DNA of 64,000 nucleotides from NCBI RefSeq assembly GCF_000758325.1, contig NZ_CP009459.1:1736001-1800000 (forward strand), given 5' to 3'. The notes beneath the pieces were generated by a model. The model searched no databases, was not told the DNA's origin, and saw only the letters and a list, made by a program, of their open reading frames with translations. The translations under genes and the position numbers were made by a program. Below are positions 9,539 through 19,703 of the stretch, piece by piece. Positions within the stretch are counted from its first letter, which is position 1; the number at the start of each line of letters is the position of its first letter. Source of the DNA: Cedecea neteri (GTDB lineage: Bacteria; Pseudomonadota; Gammaproteobacteria; Enterobacterales; Enterobacteriaceae).

Positions 9539-9773
9539 TATTTCGTCGTTATTTTCATAAAGTGTGGAACGATAGTAGTGGCAACAGTCTGACGGCGCAA
9601 TCCGTAAACCTGAATGAGAATCATCCTGATGTCAATTTGACCACCCGGCGTTCTGGCCCTACCGCAAATTCGCTACCCGACGGGGTATTTTGTCGTACTA
9701 TTACAGACCTAATCGACGCTATTTAGTTCGCCAGGCGATCGCCTGGTGTGACGTAAACATAAGTAAAGAAGAC

Positions 9774-11072
9774 ATGGCCCAGGAAATCGAACTTAAATTC
9801 ATCGTTAACCCCGCTGCACTTGACGCGCTGCGCGACAAATTAAATGCCCTGCCGGGCGAGCACAGCGACCCTCGTCAGTTGCTCAATATTTATTATGAAA
9901 CAGCGGATAACCTGCTGCGCCGCCACGACATGGGGCTGCGTATTCGCGGTGATGCCGGGCAATACGAAATGACGATGAAAATCGCCGGGCGTGTGACCGG
10001 CGGGTTGCATCAGCGCCCTGAATACAACGTGGCGCTAAGCAAGCCAGATTTGGACCTTGCTTTGCTGCCAGCAGAAGTTTGGCCGGAAGGGCTGGACGTG
10101 GCGACTTTACAGGCCGACGTGAAGCCGCTGTTCAGCACGGATTTCGCGCGCGAAAAGTGGGTAGTTACTCACGGGGAAAGCCGTATTGAACTGGCGTTGG
10201 ATCTGGGGGAAGTGAAAGCCGGTGAGCACCAGACTCCCATTTGCGAGCTTGAACTTGAGCTGCTGAGCGGTGAGACGGCGGATTTACTGGCTCTGGCGGA
10301 AAGCCTGGTCACAGAATCTGGCCTGCGTCAGGGTAGCCTGAGCAAGGCTGCACGGGGCTATCATCTGGCCCAGGGCAATGCGGTGCGCGAAGTGAAACCG
10401 CTGGGCGTGCTGTATCCGCCTGCTAAAGCCAGCGTTGAGCAAGGGCTGGAAGGTGCTCTGGAGCTGGCGCTCGCTCACTGGCTTTACCATGAAGAACTCT
10501 GGCTTAGCGGCGTGAAAGCGGCTAAGCAGCAGGTGGTTGATGCCGTAGGTCTCGTGCGTCATGCCCTCGCGCTTTTTGGCGGTATTATTCCAAGAAAAGC
10601 GAGTACCCACTTACGTGAGCAGCTGATTGCGCTCGAAGTACGCTTTGCCGGCGACGAAAAAGCCGAAGTGATTGTCTATAGCGCACAGGCAAGCAGCGCT
10701 AAGCTGGCGCTGACCCGCTGGCTGGTGGAGCGCCAGTGGCAGCCGTTCATTGATGAGAAAGGCCGCACGAAGCTGGATAGCTCCTTTAAACGTTTTGCTG
10801 ATACGCATCTTTCCCGCCATGCGGCTGAGCTAAAAGACGCCTTCCAGCGCCCGCTGGGGGATGCATACGCAGACCAGCTGCCGCGCCTGGCGCGTGAAAC
10901 GGATGCTATCCGCCTGCTGGCCGGAGTATACAGCGATGCGCAAACCCAGCCGTGGCTGGAAAACTGGCAGGGGCTGCGTCACGCCATCGTCACCCGCCAG
11001 CGCATAGAAATTGAGCACTACCGAAATGAAGCGATCTCGCAGGCGCCTTTCTGGCTGCACAGCGGGAAATAA
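9774..11072 (+). CDS. ygiF: Inorganic triphosphatase YgiF (CYTH and CHAD domains)
   Basis: Hydrolyses inorganic triphosphate. The 432-residue protein begins MAQEIELKFIVN, whose EIELKF is the CYTH signature ExExK; the CYTH domain covers about residues 1-200 and ends with a LRQGSLSKAARGY segment. The CHAD domain, rich in conserved histidines and basic residues (FGGIIPRKASTHLRE, FADTHLSRHAAEL), fills about 210-420. The start at 9774 is preferred over an upstream in-frame one because it gives the canonical N-terminus. It runs directly into glnE, 23 bases later, and is probably cotranscribed with it. Confidence 0.96.
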   Translation: MAQEIELKFIVNPAALDALRDKLNALPGEHSDPRQLLNIYYETADNLLRRHDMGLRIRGDAGQYEMTMKIAGRVTGGLHQRPEYNVALSKPDLDLALLPAEVWPEGLDVATLQADVKPLFSTDFAREKWVVTHGESRIELALDLGEVKAGEHQTPICELELELLSGETADLLALAESLVTESGLRQGSLSKAARGYHLAQGNAVREVKPLGVLYPPAKASVEQGLEGALELALAHWLYHEELWLSGVKAAKQQVVDAVGLVRHALALFGGIIPRKASTHLREQLIALEVRFAGDEKAEVIVYSAQASSAKLALTRWLVERQWQPFIDEKGRTKLDSSFKRFADTHLSRHAAELKDAFQRPLGDAYADQLPRLARETDAIRLLAGVYSDAQTQPWLENWQGLRHAIVTRQRIEIEHYRNEAISQAPFWLHSGK

Positions 11073-11095
11073 TAGACTGGTAACGGATACCCACC

Positions 11096-13933
11096 ATGAT
11101 GGCGCTGACCCCTTTATTACAGCAGCACCTGCAGGCGTTTTTACCGCGCCTGCCGCAAGAGATTGACTCCCTGACACTGAGCGAAGAAGCTCGAGCGGTG
11201 CTGGCGATAAGTGATTTTGTTGGTGACAGCGTGGTGGCGTATCCCGCCTGGCTGCAAACCCTGCAGCAGGATGCCCCTACGGCTGACGAATGGCGGCACT
11301 ATGCTGCCTGGCTCCAGCAGGATCTGCAGGATGTGCACGACGAAGCGGCGTTGATGAAAGCGCTGCGGTTTTTCCGTCGCCGCATTATGGTACGTATTGC
11401 CTGGGCGCAGGTGCTGGAGCAGGTAGATACGCAAAGCACGCTGCAGCAGCTGAGCGCGCTGGCGGAAACGCTGATTGTTGCCGCCCGTGACTGGCTTTAT
11501 GCCGCCTGCTGCCGTGAATGGGGCACACCCTGCAACGCCGCAGGAGAGCCGCAGCCGCTGCTGATCCTTGGCATGGGTAAATTGGGCGGCGGCGAACTGA
11601 ATTTCTCTTCCGATATCGACCTGATTTTTGCGTGGCCGGAAAACGGCTCAACTCAGGGCGGGCGCCGTGAACTGGATAACGCCCAGTTCTTCACCCGCAT
11701 GGGGCAACGCCTGATTAAAGTCCTCGACCAGCCAACGCAGGATGGCTTTGTGTACCGCGTGGATATGCGCCTGCGTCCGTTTGGCGACAGCGGTCCGCTG
11801 GTGCTGAGCTTTGCCGCGCTGGAAGATTATTACCAGGAGCAAGGGCGCGACTGGGAACGTTACGCGATGGTAAAAGCGCGGATTATGGGCGACAACAACG
11901 ATGCCTGGAGCCAGGAGCTGCGCAACATGCTGCGGCCATTTGTGTTCCGTCGCTACATCGACTTCAGCGTGATTCAGTCCCTGCGAAACATGAAGGGCAT
12001 GATTGCCCGCGAAGTCCGTCGCCGTGGGCTAACGGACAATATTAAGCTCGGCGCCGGCGGTATTCGCGAAACCGAATTTATTGTGCAGGTCTTCCAGCTC
12101 ATCCGCGGTGGCCGGGAACCTTCGCTGCAGTCCCGCTCGTTGCTGCCCACCCTGGAAGCCATTCAACAGCTTCATCTGCTGCCGGAAGAAGACGCGCAGA
12201 AACTACGGGCGGCTTACCTCTATCTGCGGCGGCTGGAAAACTTACTGCAAAGCATCAACGACGAGCAGACGCAAACCTTGCCCGGCGACGATCTTAACCG
12301 CGCCCGGCTGGCCTGGGCGATGCAGGCGGCTGACTGGGAAGCCCTGCAGCAAACGCTGCAGCTGCATATGAACGACGTGCGTCAGGTCTTTAACGATCTG
12401 ATTGGCGATGACGAGCCGGAAGCCGGCGAAGATAAAGTTGCTGAAGGCTGGCGCGAGCTATGGATCGACGCCCTGGATGCCGATGAAAATACGGCGGTGC
12501 TGAGTCATTTGAGCACAGAGGCGCGGGCAGAATTACTCAAGCAAGTTAGCTATTTCCGGCAGGAGATCGACAAACGCACCATTGGCCCACGTGGCCGACA
12601 GGTGCTGGATCAACTTCTGCCACACTTGCTGAGTGAAGTTTGTTCCCGGGCCGACGCACCGCTGACGTTTTCCCGCCTGACGCCGCTGCTGTTTGGGATC
12701 CTCACCCGAACAACCTATCTGGAACTGCTAAGTGAATTCCCCGGCGCGCTTAAACACCTGATTACGCTCTGTGCGGCCTCGCCGATGATTGCCGCGCAGC
12801 TTGCCAGCTATCCGCTGCTGCTGGATGAACTGCTCGACCCCAATACGCTGTATCAGCCCACGGCAATGGACGCCTATCGCGACGAACTGCGTCAATATCT
12901 GCTGCGCGTGCCGGACGAAGACGAAGAGCAGCAGCTGGAAGCGTTGCGTCAGTTCAAACAGGCGCAGATGCTGCGTGTGGCGGCGGCTGATATCGCTGGC
13001 ACTTTGCCGGTGATGAAGGTTAGCGACCACCTGACCTGGCTTGCGGAAGCGATTCTCGATGCGGTGGTGCAGCGTGCCTGGGCGCAAATGGTGGCGCGCT
13101 ACGGCCAGCCTCGTCATTTGCAGGACCGAGAAGGGCGAGGCTTTGCCGTGCTGGGCTATGGCAAACTGGGGGGCTGGGAGCTGGGCTACAGTTCCGATCT
13201 GGATCTGGTTTTCCTGCATGATTGTCCGATAGAAGTGATGACGGACGGCGAGCGTGAAATCGATGGCCGTCAGTTTTATCTGCGCCTGGCGCAGCGCATC
13301 ATGCATCTGTTTAGCACGCGTACCTCGACCGGGATTTTGTACGAAGTTGACGCTCGTCTCAGGCCGTCCGGTGCGGCAGGTATGCTGGTCACCACCGCAG
13401 AATCTTTTGCTGATTATCAGAAGAATGAAGCCTGGACCTGGGAGCATCAGGCGCTGGTTCGCGCCCGCGTGGTGTATGGAGATCCGGGGCTTAATCGCCA
13501 GTTTGACGCCATCCGACGCGAGATCCTGTGCACGCCGCGTGAAGGCGAAGCCTTGCAGGTAGAAGTGCGCGAGATGCGTGAAAAAATGCGCGCGCATTTG
13601 GGTAATAAGCACCGCGATCGCTTTGATATTAAAGCCGATGAAGGCGGGATCACCGACATCGAATTTATTACTCAATATCTGGTGCTGCGCTACGCCAGCG
13701 AAGCGCCGAAGCTAACCCGCTGGTCCGATAACGTGCGCATTCTGGAACTGATGGCGCAGAATGACATTATGGATGAAGCAGAGGCCAAAGCGCTGACGCA
13801 CGCCTATGTCACGCTGCGGGATGAATTGCACCATCTGGCGCTGCAGGAATTGCCGGGCCATGTGGCGCTGGACGCCTTTGTGAAAGAGCGCGAGCAGGTA
13901 CGCCTGAGCTGGCAACGCTGGCTGGGATGCTAG
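11096..13933 (+). CDS. glnE: Bifunctional glutamine synthetase adenylyltransferase/deadenylyltransferase GlnE
   Basis: Adjusts glutamine synthetase activity by adding or removing AMP in response to PII (GlnB). The 945 residues hold two nucleotidyltransferase domains. The N-terminal deadenylylase has [20 protein letters not shown] near residue 160. The C-terminal adenylyltransferase has [20 protein letters not shown] near 685. Each is followed by a helical PII-uridylyltransferase-like domain. In the first half the GGIRE motif is followed by T where E. coli has I; the equivalent in the second half is GGITDIEF. Two adjacent ATGs (11096, 11099) are possible starts. Located between ygiF and hldE as in E. 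coli. Confidence 0.97.
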   Translation: MMALTPLLQQHLQAFLPRLPQEIDSLTLSEEARAVLAISDFVGDSVVAYPAWLQTLQQDAPTADEWRHYAAWLQQDLQDVHDEAALMKALRFFRRRIMVRIAWAQVLEQVDTQSTLQQLSALAETLIVAARDWLYAACCREWGTPCNAAGEPQPLLILGMGKLGGGELNFSSDIDLIFAWPENGSTQGGRRELDNAQFFTRMGQRLIKVLDQPTQDGFVYRVDMRLRPFGDSGPLVLSFAALEDYYQEQGRDWERYAMVKARIMGDNNDAWSQELRNMLRPFVFRRYIDFSVIQSLRNMKGMIAREVRRRGLTDNIKLGAGGIRETEFIVQVFQLIRGGREPSLQSRSLLPTLEAIQQLHLLPEEDAQKLRAAYLYLRRLENLLQSINDEQTQTLPGDDLNRARLAWAMQAADWEALQQTLQLHMNDVRQVFNDLIGDDEPEAGEDKVAEGWRELWIDALDADENTAVLSHLSTEARAELLKQVSYFRQEIDKRTIGPRGRQVLDQLLPHLLSEVCSRADAPLTFSRLTPLLFGILTRTTYLELLSEFPGALKHLITLCAASPMIAAQLASYPLLLDELLDPNTLYQPTAMDAYRDELRQYLLRVPDEDEEQQLEALRQFKQAQMLRVAAADIAGTLPVMKVSDHLTWLAEAILDAVVQRAWAQMVARYGQPRHLQDREGRGFAVLGYGKLGGWELGYSSDLDLVFLHDCPIEVMTDGEREIDGRQFYLRLAQRIMHLFSTRTSTGILYEVDARLRPSGAAGMLVTTAESFADYQKNEAWTWEHQALVRARVVYGDPGLNRQFDAIRREILCTPREGEALQVEVREMREKMRAHLGNKHRDRFDIKADEGGITDIEFITQYLVLRYASEAPKLTRWSDNVRILELMAQNDIMDEAEAKALTHAYVTLRDELHHLALQELPGHVALDAFVKEREQVRLSWQRWLGC

Positions 13934-14000
13934 CTTGCAGGTGTAAGTTTATAAATATGCTATTATCCACGCGAAATTTTTCCCCGCAGGAGAGTCTGGA

Positions 14001-15428
14001 ATGAAAGTAACGCTGCCCGAATACAGCCGTGCAGGCGTCATGGTGGTTGGTGATGTGATGCTGGATCGCTACTGGTACGGCCCAACCAGCCGTATTTCAC
14101 CTGAGGCCCCGGTACCGGTGGTGAAGGTGGATACCATTGAAGAACGTCCTGGCGGTGCGGCTAACGTGGCGATGAACATTGCCTCGCTGGGTGCTAACTC
14201 CCGCCTGGTCGGCCTGACCGGTATTGACGATGCGGCTCGTGCGCTCAGCCAGAGCCTGGCAGGCGTCAACGTGAAGTGCGATTTCGTTTCCGTTCCGACT
14301 CATCCTACGATTACCAAATTGCGCGTACTTTCACGCAACCAGCAGCTGATTCGCCTTGATTTTGAAGAAGGGTTTGAGGGCATTGATCCTGAGCCTATGC
14401 ATGAGCGCATTAGCCAGGCACTTCCTCATATTGGCGCTTTGGTCCTTTCCGACTACTCCAAGGGGGCGCTGGCCACTGTACAGCAGATGATTCGCCTGGC
14501 TCGCGAAGCCAAAGTCCCGGTTCTCATCGACCCAAAAGGGACCGATTTTGAGCGCTACCGCGGTGCAACGCTGCTGACCCCGAACCTTTCAGAATTTGAA
14601 GCCGTGGTGGGCAAGTGTAAAACCGAAGCCGAGCTGGTGGAACGTGGCATGAAGCTTATCGCCGATTATGAACTGTCGGCGCTGCTGGTGACGCGCTCCG
14701 AACAAGGCATGACGCTTCTTCAGCCGGGCATTGAGCCTTTCCATCTGCCGACTCAGGCGCAGGAAGTTTATGACGTGACCGGCGCCGGTGACACGGTGAT
14801 CGGCGTGCTGGCGGCAACGCTGGCGGCGGGGAACTCGCTGGAAGAAGCCTGTTACTTCGCGAATGCCGCGGCTGGCGTGGTTGTTGGCAAACTGGGGACG
14901 TCAACCGTTTCTCCGGTCGAGCTGGAAAACGCGGTGCGCGGCCGCGCGGAAACGGGCTTTGGCGTGATGACCGAAGCCGAGCTGAAAGTTGCGGTTGCCG
15001 CTGCTCGCAAGCGTGGTGAGCGTGTGGTGATGACCAACGGCGTGTTCGATATTCTGCATGCAGGGCACGTTTCCTATCTGGCGAATGCCCGCAAGCTGGG
15101 TGACCGTCTGATTGTTGCAGTCAACAGTGACGCGTCAACCAAACGCCTGAAAGGGGAAACCCGGCCGGTGAACCCGCAGGATCAGCGTATGATCGTGCTG
15201 GCTGCGCTGGAAGCGGTGGACTGGGTGGTACTGTTTGAAGAAGACACGCCTCAGCGCCTGATTGGTGAAGTCCTGCCCGATCGTCTGGTGAAAGGTGGCG
15301 ATTACAAACCGGAACAAATTGCCGGGAGCAAAGAGGTTTGGGCCAACGGCGGGGAAGTGATGGTGCTGAACTTCGAAGATGGCTGTTCCACCACCAATAT
15401 CATCAAGAAGATTCAAAATAACGGCTAA
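14001..15428 (+). CDS. hldE: Bifunctional heptose 7-phosphate kinase / heptose 1-phosphate adenylyltransferase HldE
   Basis: Catalyses two steps toward ADP-L-glycero-D-manno-heptose for lipopolysaccharide inner core. The 475-residue protein has an N-terminal ribokinase-type domain ([14 protein letters not shown] near 52, anion-hole DVTGAGDT near 258) and a C-terminal cytidylyltransferase-like domain ([12 protein letters not shown] near 347 with the nucleotide-binding HxGH). CAGGAGAG precedes the ATG. It follows glnE by 67 bases. The gene is the last one here matching the E. coli 69-minute order; a shared terminator separates it from the ade operon. Confidence 0.98.
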   Translation: MKVTLPEYSRAGVMVVGDVMLDRYWYGPTSRISPEAPVPVVKVDTIEERPGGAANVAMNIASLGANSRLVGLTGIDDAARALSQSLAGVNVKCDFVSVPTHPTITKLRVLSRNQQLIRLDFEEGFEGIDPEPMHERISQALPHIGALVLSDYSKGALATVQQMIRLAREAKVPVLIDPKGTDFERYRGATLLTPNLSEFEAVVGKCKTEAELVERGMKLIADYELSALLVTRSEQGMTLLQPGIEPFHLPTQAQEVYDVTGAGDTVIGVLAATLAAGNSLEEACYFANAAAGVVVGKLGTSTVSPVELENAVRGRAETGFGVMTEAELKVAVAAARKRGERVVMTNGVFDILHAGHVSYLANARKLGDRLIVAVNSDASTKRLKGETRPVNPQDQRMIVLAALEAVDWVVLFEEDTPQRLIGEVLPDRLVKGGDYKPEQIAGSKEVWANGGEVMVLNFEDGCSTTNIIKKIQNNG

Positions 15429-15443
15429 ATGAGCCGCTGAGAA

Positions 15444-15469
15444 AAAAGCCTCTCGTTTGAGAGGCTTTT
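15444..15469. terminator. Bidirectional terminator between hldE and adenine permease gene
   Basis: AAAAGCCTCTC / GAGAGGCTTTT perfect 11-bp stem with GTTT loop, T-rich in both directions, between convergent genes. Confidence 0.9.
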
Positions 15470-15475
15470 CTGTTT

Positions 15476-16819
15476 CTAGTGCTTAACCAAAGTGGCGAAG
15501 TAGTACGCCAGCGGAATGGCCAGCAGGTAAAGCCCCACCGGAATTTCACGCCACTTACCGGCAATCACTTTAATGATGATGTAAAACAGCAGGCCGCCGG
15601 CGATCCCGGTGCCGAAGCTGTTGGCAATAAGCGTGATCATCACCATCATCAGCACCGGCAGACCTTCGGTGAAGTTGCCCAGATCCACTTTGCGCAGGCC
15701 GCTGAACATGTTCAGGCCGATAAGGATCAGCGCGGGCGCGGTAGCCTCTTTCGGGATCATCAATGCCACTGGGGTAAACAGCAGCATCAGCAGGAACATT
15801 ACCGCTGCCGCCAGCGCGGTGAGGCCGGTTTTACCGCCCGCTTCTGCCGCCGCCGAAGACTCGATCAGCGCCGTAGCCGCCGGAATACCGACCCACGGAC
15901 CAAGCGCGGCGGCAATAGAGTCCACCATAAACGGGCGGTTGATGTGCGGCATATTGCCGTGTTCGTCCAGCAATCCGGCTTCACCACCCACCGCCAGCGT
16001 AGTGCCCATGGTGGAGAAAAACTCTGAGGCAAAGAAGACAAACAGGAACGGCAGGAAGGCGATATTCAGCGCGCCGAGCATATCCACGTGCCCCAGCACT
16101 GGTGTCAGCGAATGCGGCATGGCGATAAAGCTTTGCGGCAGGTGAGTGACGCCCAGCGGAATACCGACCAGAGTGGCAAACAGAATCGCCCATAAAATGG
16201 CTCCCGGCACGCGGCGAGCCTGGAGCGCAATCGCCAGGAACAGGCCGCACAGCGCCACAATTGCCCCGGTGGAAGTAAAGTCACCGAGCGCCAGCGCGTT
16301 GGTTTTGGCGTTGGCAAGCACCAGCCCGGCGTTGCGGAAGCCCAGCACCGCAACAAACAGGCCGATGGAGGCCGTTAGCCCAAGTTTGATCGACTGCGGT
16401 ACCGAACGGGTGACCACTTCACGCAGGCCAAGGCGGGTAAGGGCAAAGAACAGAATACCGGACCAGCAGGCGATACCGAGGCCAATCTGCCAGCCAATAT
16501 GCTCGCTCCCGGCAAGCGTCACGCCGACCAGCACCGAGCCGCCGATGCCCGGCCCGACAATAAACGGCAGGTTGCCGTAAAACGCCATCAGCAGCGTGCC
16601 GAGAACGAAAACGATGATCGTCCCGGTTGTTGCCGCGCCTTTATCCATTCCGCCCACGGCCAGCAGGCCAGGGATAACAACCAGCAAATAGGCGGCGGCG
16701 AGAAAGCCGGTGATGCCCGCGAGGCATTCGGTTTTCACTTTGCTTTGGCGGCTGAGAAGCTGGAATCGCCGCTCCAGCCAGCTTTCGCTGGCTGCCTGAG
16801 ACACTGAATTTTCGGCCAT
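15476..16819 (-). CDS. NCS2 family purine permease, probably adenine permease
   Basis: Twelve or more hydrophobic segments and the AzgA/AdeP type of NCS2 signatures identify a proton-driven nucleobase importer: GGMDKGAATTGTIIVFVLGT near residue 60, GPGIG near 93, FASEFFSTMGTTLAVG near 275 and GIPAATALIESSAAAEAGG near 335. The 447-residue start at ATG 16819 is supported by GGAGAG seven bases upstream. It begins 16 bases after the adenine deaminase stop, so both are in one operon; this makes adenine the likely substrate, with hypoxanthine also possible. No such operon occupies this site in E. coli. Confidence 0.88.
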   Translation of the reverse strand: MAENSVSQAASESWLERRFQLLSRQSKVKTECLAGITGFLAAAYLLVVIPGLLAVGGMDKGAATTGTIIVFVLGTLLMAFYGNLPFIVGPGIGGSVLVGVTLAGSEHIGWQIGLGIACWSGILFFALTRLGLREVVTRSVPQSIKLGLTASIGLFVAVLGFRNAGLVLANAKTNALALGDFTSTGAIVALCGLFLAIALQARRVPGAILWAILFATLVGIPLGVTHLPQSFIAMPHSLTPVLGHVDMLGALNIAFLPFLFVFFASEFFSTMGTTLAVGGEAGLLDEHGNMPHINRPFMVDSIAAALGPWVGIPAATALIESSAAAEAGGKTGLTALAAAVMFLLMLLFTPVALMIPKEATAPALILIGLNMFSGLRKVDLGNFTEGLPVLMMVMITLIANSFGTGIAGGLLFYIIIKVIAGKWREIPVGLYLLAIPLAYYFATLVKH

Positions 16820-16835
16820 TATTTGGCTCTCCGGA

Positions 16836-18623
16836 TTAATGTGTTGTGTGTGCGTCTGCCGGGTGTTCGTGGCATTCAATAAGCGGGTCGACGATCTGGC
16901 GAGTGCTGCCGTCCGTCAGTCCCAGATCGGTCAAATGTGGTCCGGCATTACAGGCCAGGCAGGTGCCTTCGATGGCCTTGAATACGCGGTACGGCGGCTC
17001 CCAGTCGGCGACTTTGTTGCTCAATTCACGGAGTTCAGCAAACTGCTGCGCCAGCTCGGCGGCGGGCAGGTCGGAGAGCATCCCGGCAATCGGCATTTCT
17101 ACCTTCGCCAGCATCTGTCCATTCTGGCTAAGCGCCATCCCGCCTCCGCAGGCGATCAGCTCGTTAGCGGCGAGCGCCATGTCCTGCGGATCTCTGCCGA
17201 GGACGACCAGGTTGTGCGAGTCGTGCGAATAGGTGGTGGCAATCGCGCCCCGCAGTTCACCCCAGCCTTCGAGCAGCGCCAGCTGTGGTTTCGCCTCATG
17301 GCGACCGTGGCGGTGCTGAACCCAAATCAGGCTGAAGCCGTCCGGGACCTGAACTTCGCCGTGTCGGACTTCCACCTCGACTTCGCTCCACTGGGTGAAG
17401 CGAGCACCCTTGATGTGGCGCAGGCGTGCACGGCCATTATTCACCGGCACCTTGAGAACAAAATCGTTCGGACTCAGCGGCTGCAGCTGAACGGTATCTC
17501 GCGGGGGAACGATGGACGGCGCCGCGACGGGTTCCAGCATTTTTCCCTGTTCCGCGACGAGCTTCCCGGCGACATACACGGTTTGGGCGCTCAGTTTCTC
17601 CAGCGAATCGAAGACCACCAGGTCGGCGGTGCGGCCCGCGGCAATCAGGCCGAGATCCGGACGTTGCAGGCGCAGCGAGGCGTTCAGCGTAGCCAGGCGC
17701 AAAGCATCCTCGGCCTTCATGCCGTGCTCAATTAGCAGGTTCAGCAGGGCAACGATGCCCCCTTTTGCCAGCAGCATGTCCGGCGGCACGTCGTCGGTGC
17801 AGACGGTGACCTGCGATGACAAATGCGGCAGACCGTTCAGGGCGGCAACAATCTCCGGCAGCAGGTACGGATGTGACCCGCGTATCTCCAGGGTCAGCCC
17901 GGCACGCAGTTTTTCCAGCGCGTCGGCTGCGGAGGTCAGTTCATGATCTGACGTCACGCCAGCGGCAAGGTAGGCCTGCAATCCTGCGCCATTCAGGCCG
18001 CGGGCGTGTCCTTCAATCAGTTTGCCGCTTTCCAGACCGGCATTGAGAATTTCCAGCATTCTTTCGCTGCCGTTCAGCACGCCGTGCATATCCATCACTT
18101 CGGCTACGCCCGCCACTTCCGGCCATGAGAGCAGGGTTTCCATCTCTTTCCCGGCAAAATCAGCGCCGGACATTTCCAGGCCCGGCGTTGACGGCACGCT
18201 GGACGGGGCCGCGCAGATCACGCGCAGCGGCAGGTTGCGGCTGGCGTCAACGGCGTAACGCACGCCCTCAATACCGAGCACGTTCGCCAGCTCATGCGGG
18301 TCCCAAAAAATCGTTGTGGTGCCCTGGGCGACGACGATTTCGGCATAGCGCGCGGGCGGCAGGTGGGAACTTTCAACGTGGACGTGAGTATCCATCAGCC
18401 CTGGGCTGAGATAGTTTCCGGCGAGATCGTGAATCTGTTCGGCATCTTCGCGGCTGCCGCGTGGATGTACGCTGGCGATGAGCGTCCCGACGATACCGAC
18501 ATCCGCCTCACGGATTTCACCGGTGGCCATATCCACGACCCGGCCATTGATGAGCAGAAGGTCGAAGGGCGTTTCGCCGAGGGCGGCTTTTACCGCGCGG
18601 CGACGTAAATCAGCAGGAGTCAT
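16836..18623 (-). CDS. ade: Adenine deaminase
   Basis: Hydrolyses adenine to hypoxanthine plus ammonia, allowing adenine use as purine or nitrogen source. The 595-residue amidohydrolase shows the metal-binding DTHVHVESSHL near residue 84, EGHARGLNGAG near 210, SDHELTS near 228, CTDDVPPDML near 275, and the family-specific C-terminal domain with HDSHNLVVLG near 463 and GGGMAL near 492. Length fits the bacterial ADE family. ATG 18623 is chosen over the TTG and GTG a few codons upstream. First gene of an operon with the permease and divergent from a LysR regulator, whose product probably controls it. Confidence 0.93.
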   Translation of the reverse strand: MTPADLRRRAVKAALGETPFDLLLINGRVVDMATGEIREADVGIVGTLIASVHPRGSREDAEQIHDLAGNYLSPGLMDTHVHVESSHLPPARYAEIVVAQGTTTIFWDPHELANVLGIEGVRYAVDASRNLPLRVICAAPSSVPSTPGLEMSGADFAGKEMETLLSWPEVAGVAEVMDMHGVLNGSERMLEILNAGLESGKLIEGHARGLNGAGLQAYLAAGVTSDHELTSAADALEKLRAGLTLEIRGSHPYLLPEIVAALNGLPHLSSQVTVCTDDVPPDMLLAKGGIVALLNLLIEHGMKAEDALRLATLNASLRLQRPDLGLIAAGRTADLVVFDSLEKLSAQTVYVAGKLVAEQGKMLEPVAAPSIVPPRDTVQLQPLSPNDFVLKVPVNNGRARLRHIKGARFTQWSEVEVEVRHGEVQVPDGFSLIWVQHRHGRHEAKPQLALLEGWGELRGAIATTYSHDSHNLVVLGRDPQDMALAANELIACGGGMALSQNGQMLAKVEMPIAGMLSDLPAAELAQQFAELRELSNKVADWEPPYRVFKAIEGTCLACNAGPHLTDLGLTDGSTRQIVDPLIECHEHPADAHTTH

Positions 18624-18709
18624 CACAGGTTCCAAAAAAGGGGCTCTGACGGCTACTCTAGGCAGGGGAATACGCTTTGCCCAGATGATTTAATTTATCA
18701 GCCGATAAG

Positions 18710-18736
18710 AAACGTTTATCCTGTGGCAAACGTTTA
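18710..18736. promoter_or_regulatory. Two AAACGTTTA direct repeats in the ade/LysR divergent promoter
   Basis: AAACGTTTA occurs at 18710-18718 and 18728-18736, 18 bases apart. The core AAACGTTT is the centre of the PurR operator; the second copy, in context GGCAAACGTTTACC, matches 12 of 16 positions of the recalled E. coli PurR consensus. It could bind PurR or the neighbouring LysR protein. The repeat is certain, the binding protein inferred. Confidence 0.5.
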
Positions 18737-18757
18737 CCTGGCAACCCTGATACTCCA

Positions 18758-19684
18758 ATGGCTGAACCCTGGCAGCGCCTTCCCGCACTCTCGTTAAAAC
18801 AGATCCAGTATTTTGTGACGCTGGCCAAACTCCGTCATTTCACCGATACCGCCAACCGGCTGGCCATTAGTCAGCCCGCGCTAAGCAGTGCGTTACGGCA
18901 GATTGAGTCCGTGCTGGGTGGGAAGCTGGTTAACAGAACCGCTGCGGCAGTGACGCTGACGGACCTGGGCGCGGCGCTACTGCCCCATGCCGAACGCGTG
19001 CTCAACGTCGCTCAGCGCGCGTTTGATGACATGCAGCGCATCGTCCAGGATGGCGGTGACGGCACGCTTCGCATAGGCCTGGTGCCCTCGGTTGGCAGCC
19101 TTTTATTTCCCGATATTCCTCAACGTATTGCAGAGGCTTTTCCTCGCCTGCGCGTTGAGTTTCACGACCGCACCAACGATGCGCTGATTGCCCAGCTTGA
19201 AAGCGGCCAGCTGGACTTTGGCCTGGGGGCGCTGGACAGCTCAGTGCCCAAAACGCTGGAGATCCATCCGCTGCAGGAAGATCCCTTCGTGGCGGTAGTC
19301 AACTGTCTCGATCCTCTGGCAGAATCCAGCCACGCGCCGTGGCGAAGCCTGGTGAAGCGGGACATCGCGGTGTTTTCAAAAGGTAATATCAGCCGGCTGG
19401 TGGCGGCGATGGCGGAAAGCCAGCGCCTGACGCTTAATGCGCGCTATCAGGTTGATTTTATTGAAACCCTTTATGGGCTGGTGCGCTCGCAGCTGGCGGT
19501 GGCTATTTTGCCGCAGCTCTACACCACCTTTTTGCAGGACCCTGAGCTGAAAGTGATTCATTTGCAGCAGCCATCGCTGAGCCGCACCGTGGCGCTGATG
19601 CGCAGTACCGAGCCGTTCGCGCCGCAAATTGAAGCCTGCTTCCAGCTTATCGTCCGCCTATTACAACAACGAAAAGTGCTCTGA
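18758..19684 (+). CDS. LysR family transcriptional regulator, probable regulator of the ade operon
   Basis: The 308-residue protein has an N-terminal winged HTH (about residues 12-70, LSLKQIQYFVTLAKLRHFT then AISQPALSSALRQIE) and a two-lobed LysR substrate domain beginning about residue 95 (GTLRIGLVPSVGSLLFPDI). Divergence from ade over 134 bases, with repeated motifs between them, is the classic arrangement of a LysR protein and its target. The effector is unknown; a purine would be the first guess. It runs into cdh, whose start is 19 bases after its stop; that pairing may just be proximity. Confidence 0.85.
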   Translation: MAEPWQRLPALSLKQIQYFVTLAKLRHFTDTANRLAISQPALSSALRQIESVLGGKLVNRTAAAVTLTDLGAALLPHAERVLNVAQRAFDDMQRIVQDGGDGTLRIGLVPSVGSLLFPDIPQRIAEAFPRLRVEFHDRTNDALIAQLESGQLDFGLGALDSSVPKTLEIHPLQEDPFVAVVNCLDPLAESSHAPWRSLVKRDIAVFSKGNISRLVAAMAESQRLTLNARYQVDFIETLYGLVRSQLAVAILPQLYTTFLQDPELKVIHLQQPSLSRTVALMRSTEPFAPQIEACFQLIVRLLQQRKVL

Positions 19685-19703
19685 CTTTACAAGGAAACCT
19701 GAC

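Noticed and set aside
12728..13675. 315-codon open frame antisense to glnE
   Set aside because: Shadow frame within the conserved adenylyltransferase domain.
16839..17735. 298-codon open frame antisense to ade
   Set aside because: Shadow of the adenine deaminase gene; low-complexity composition and no start context.
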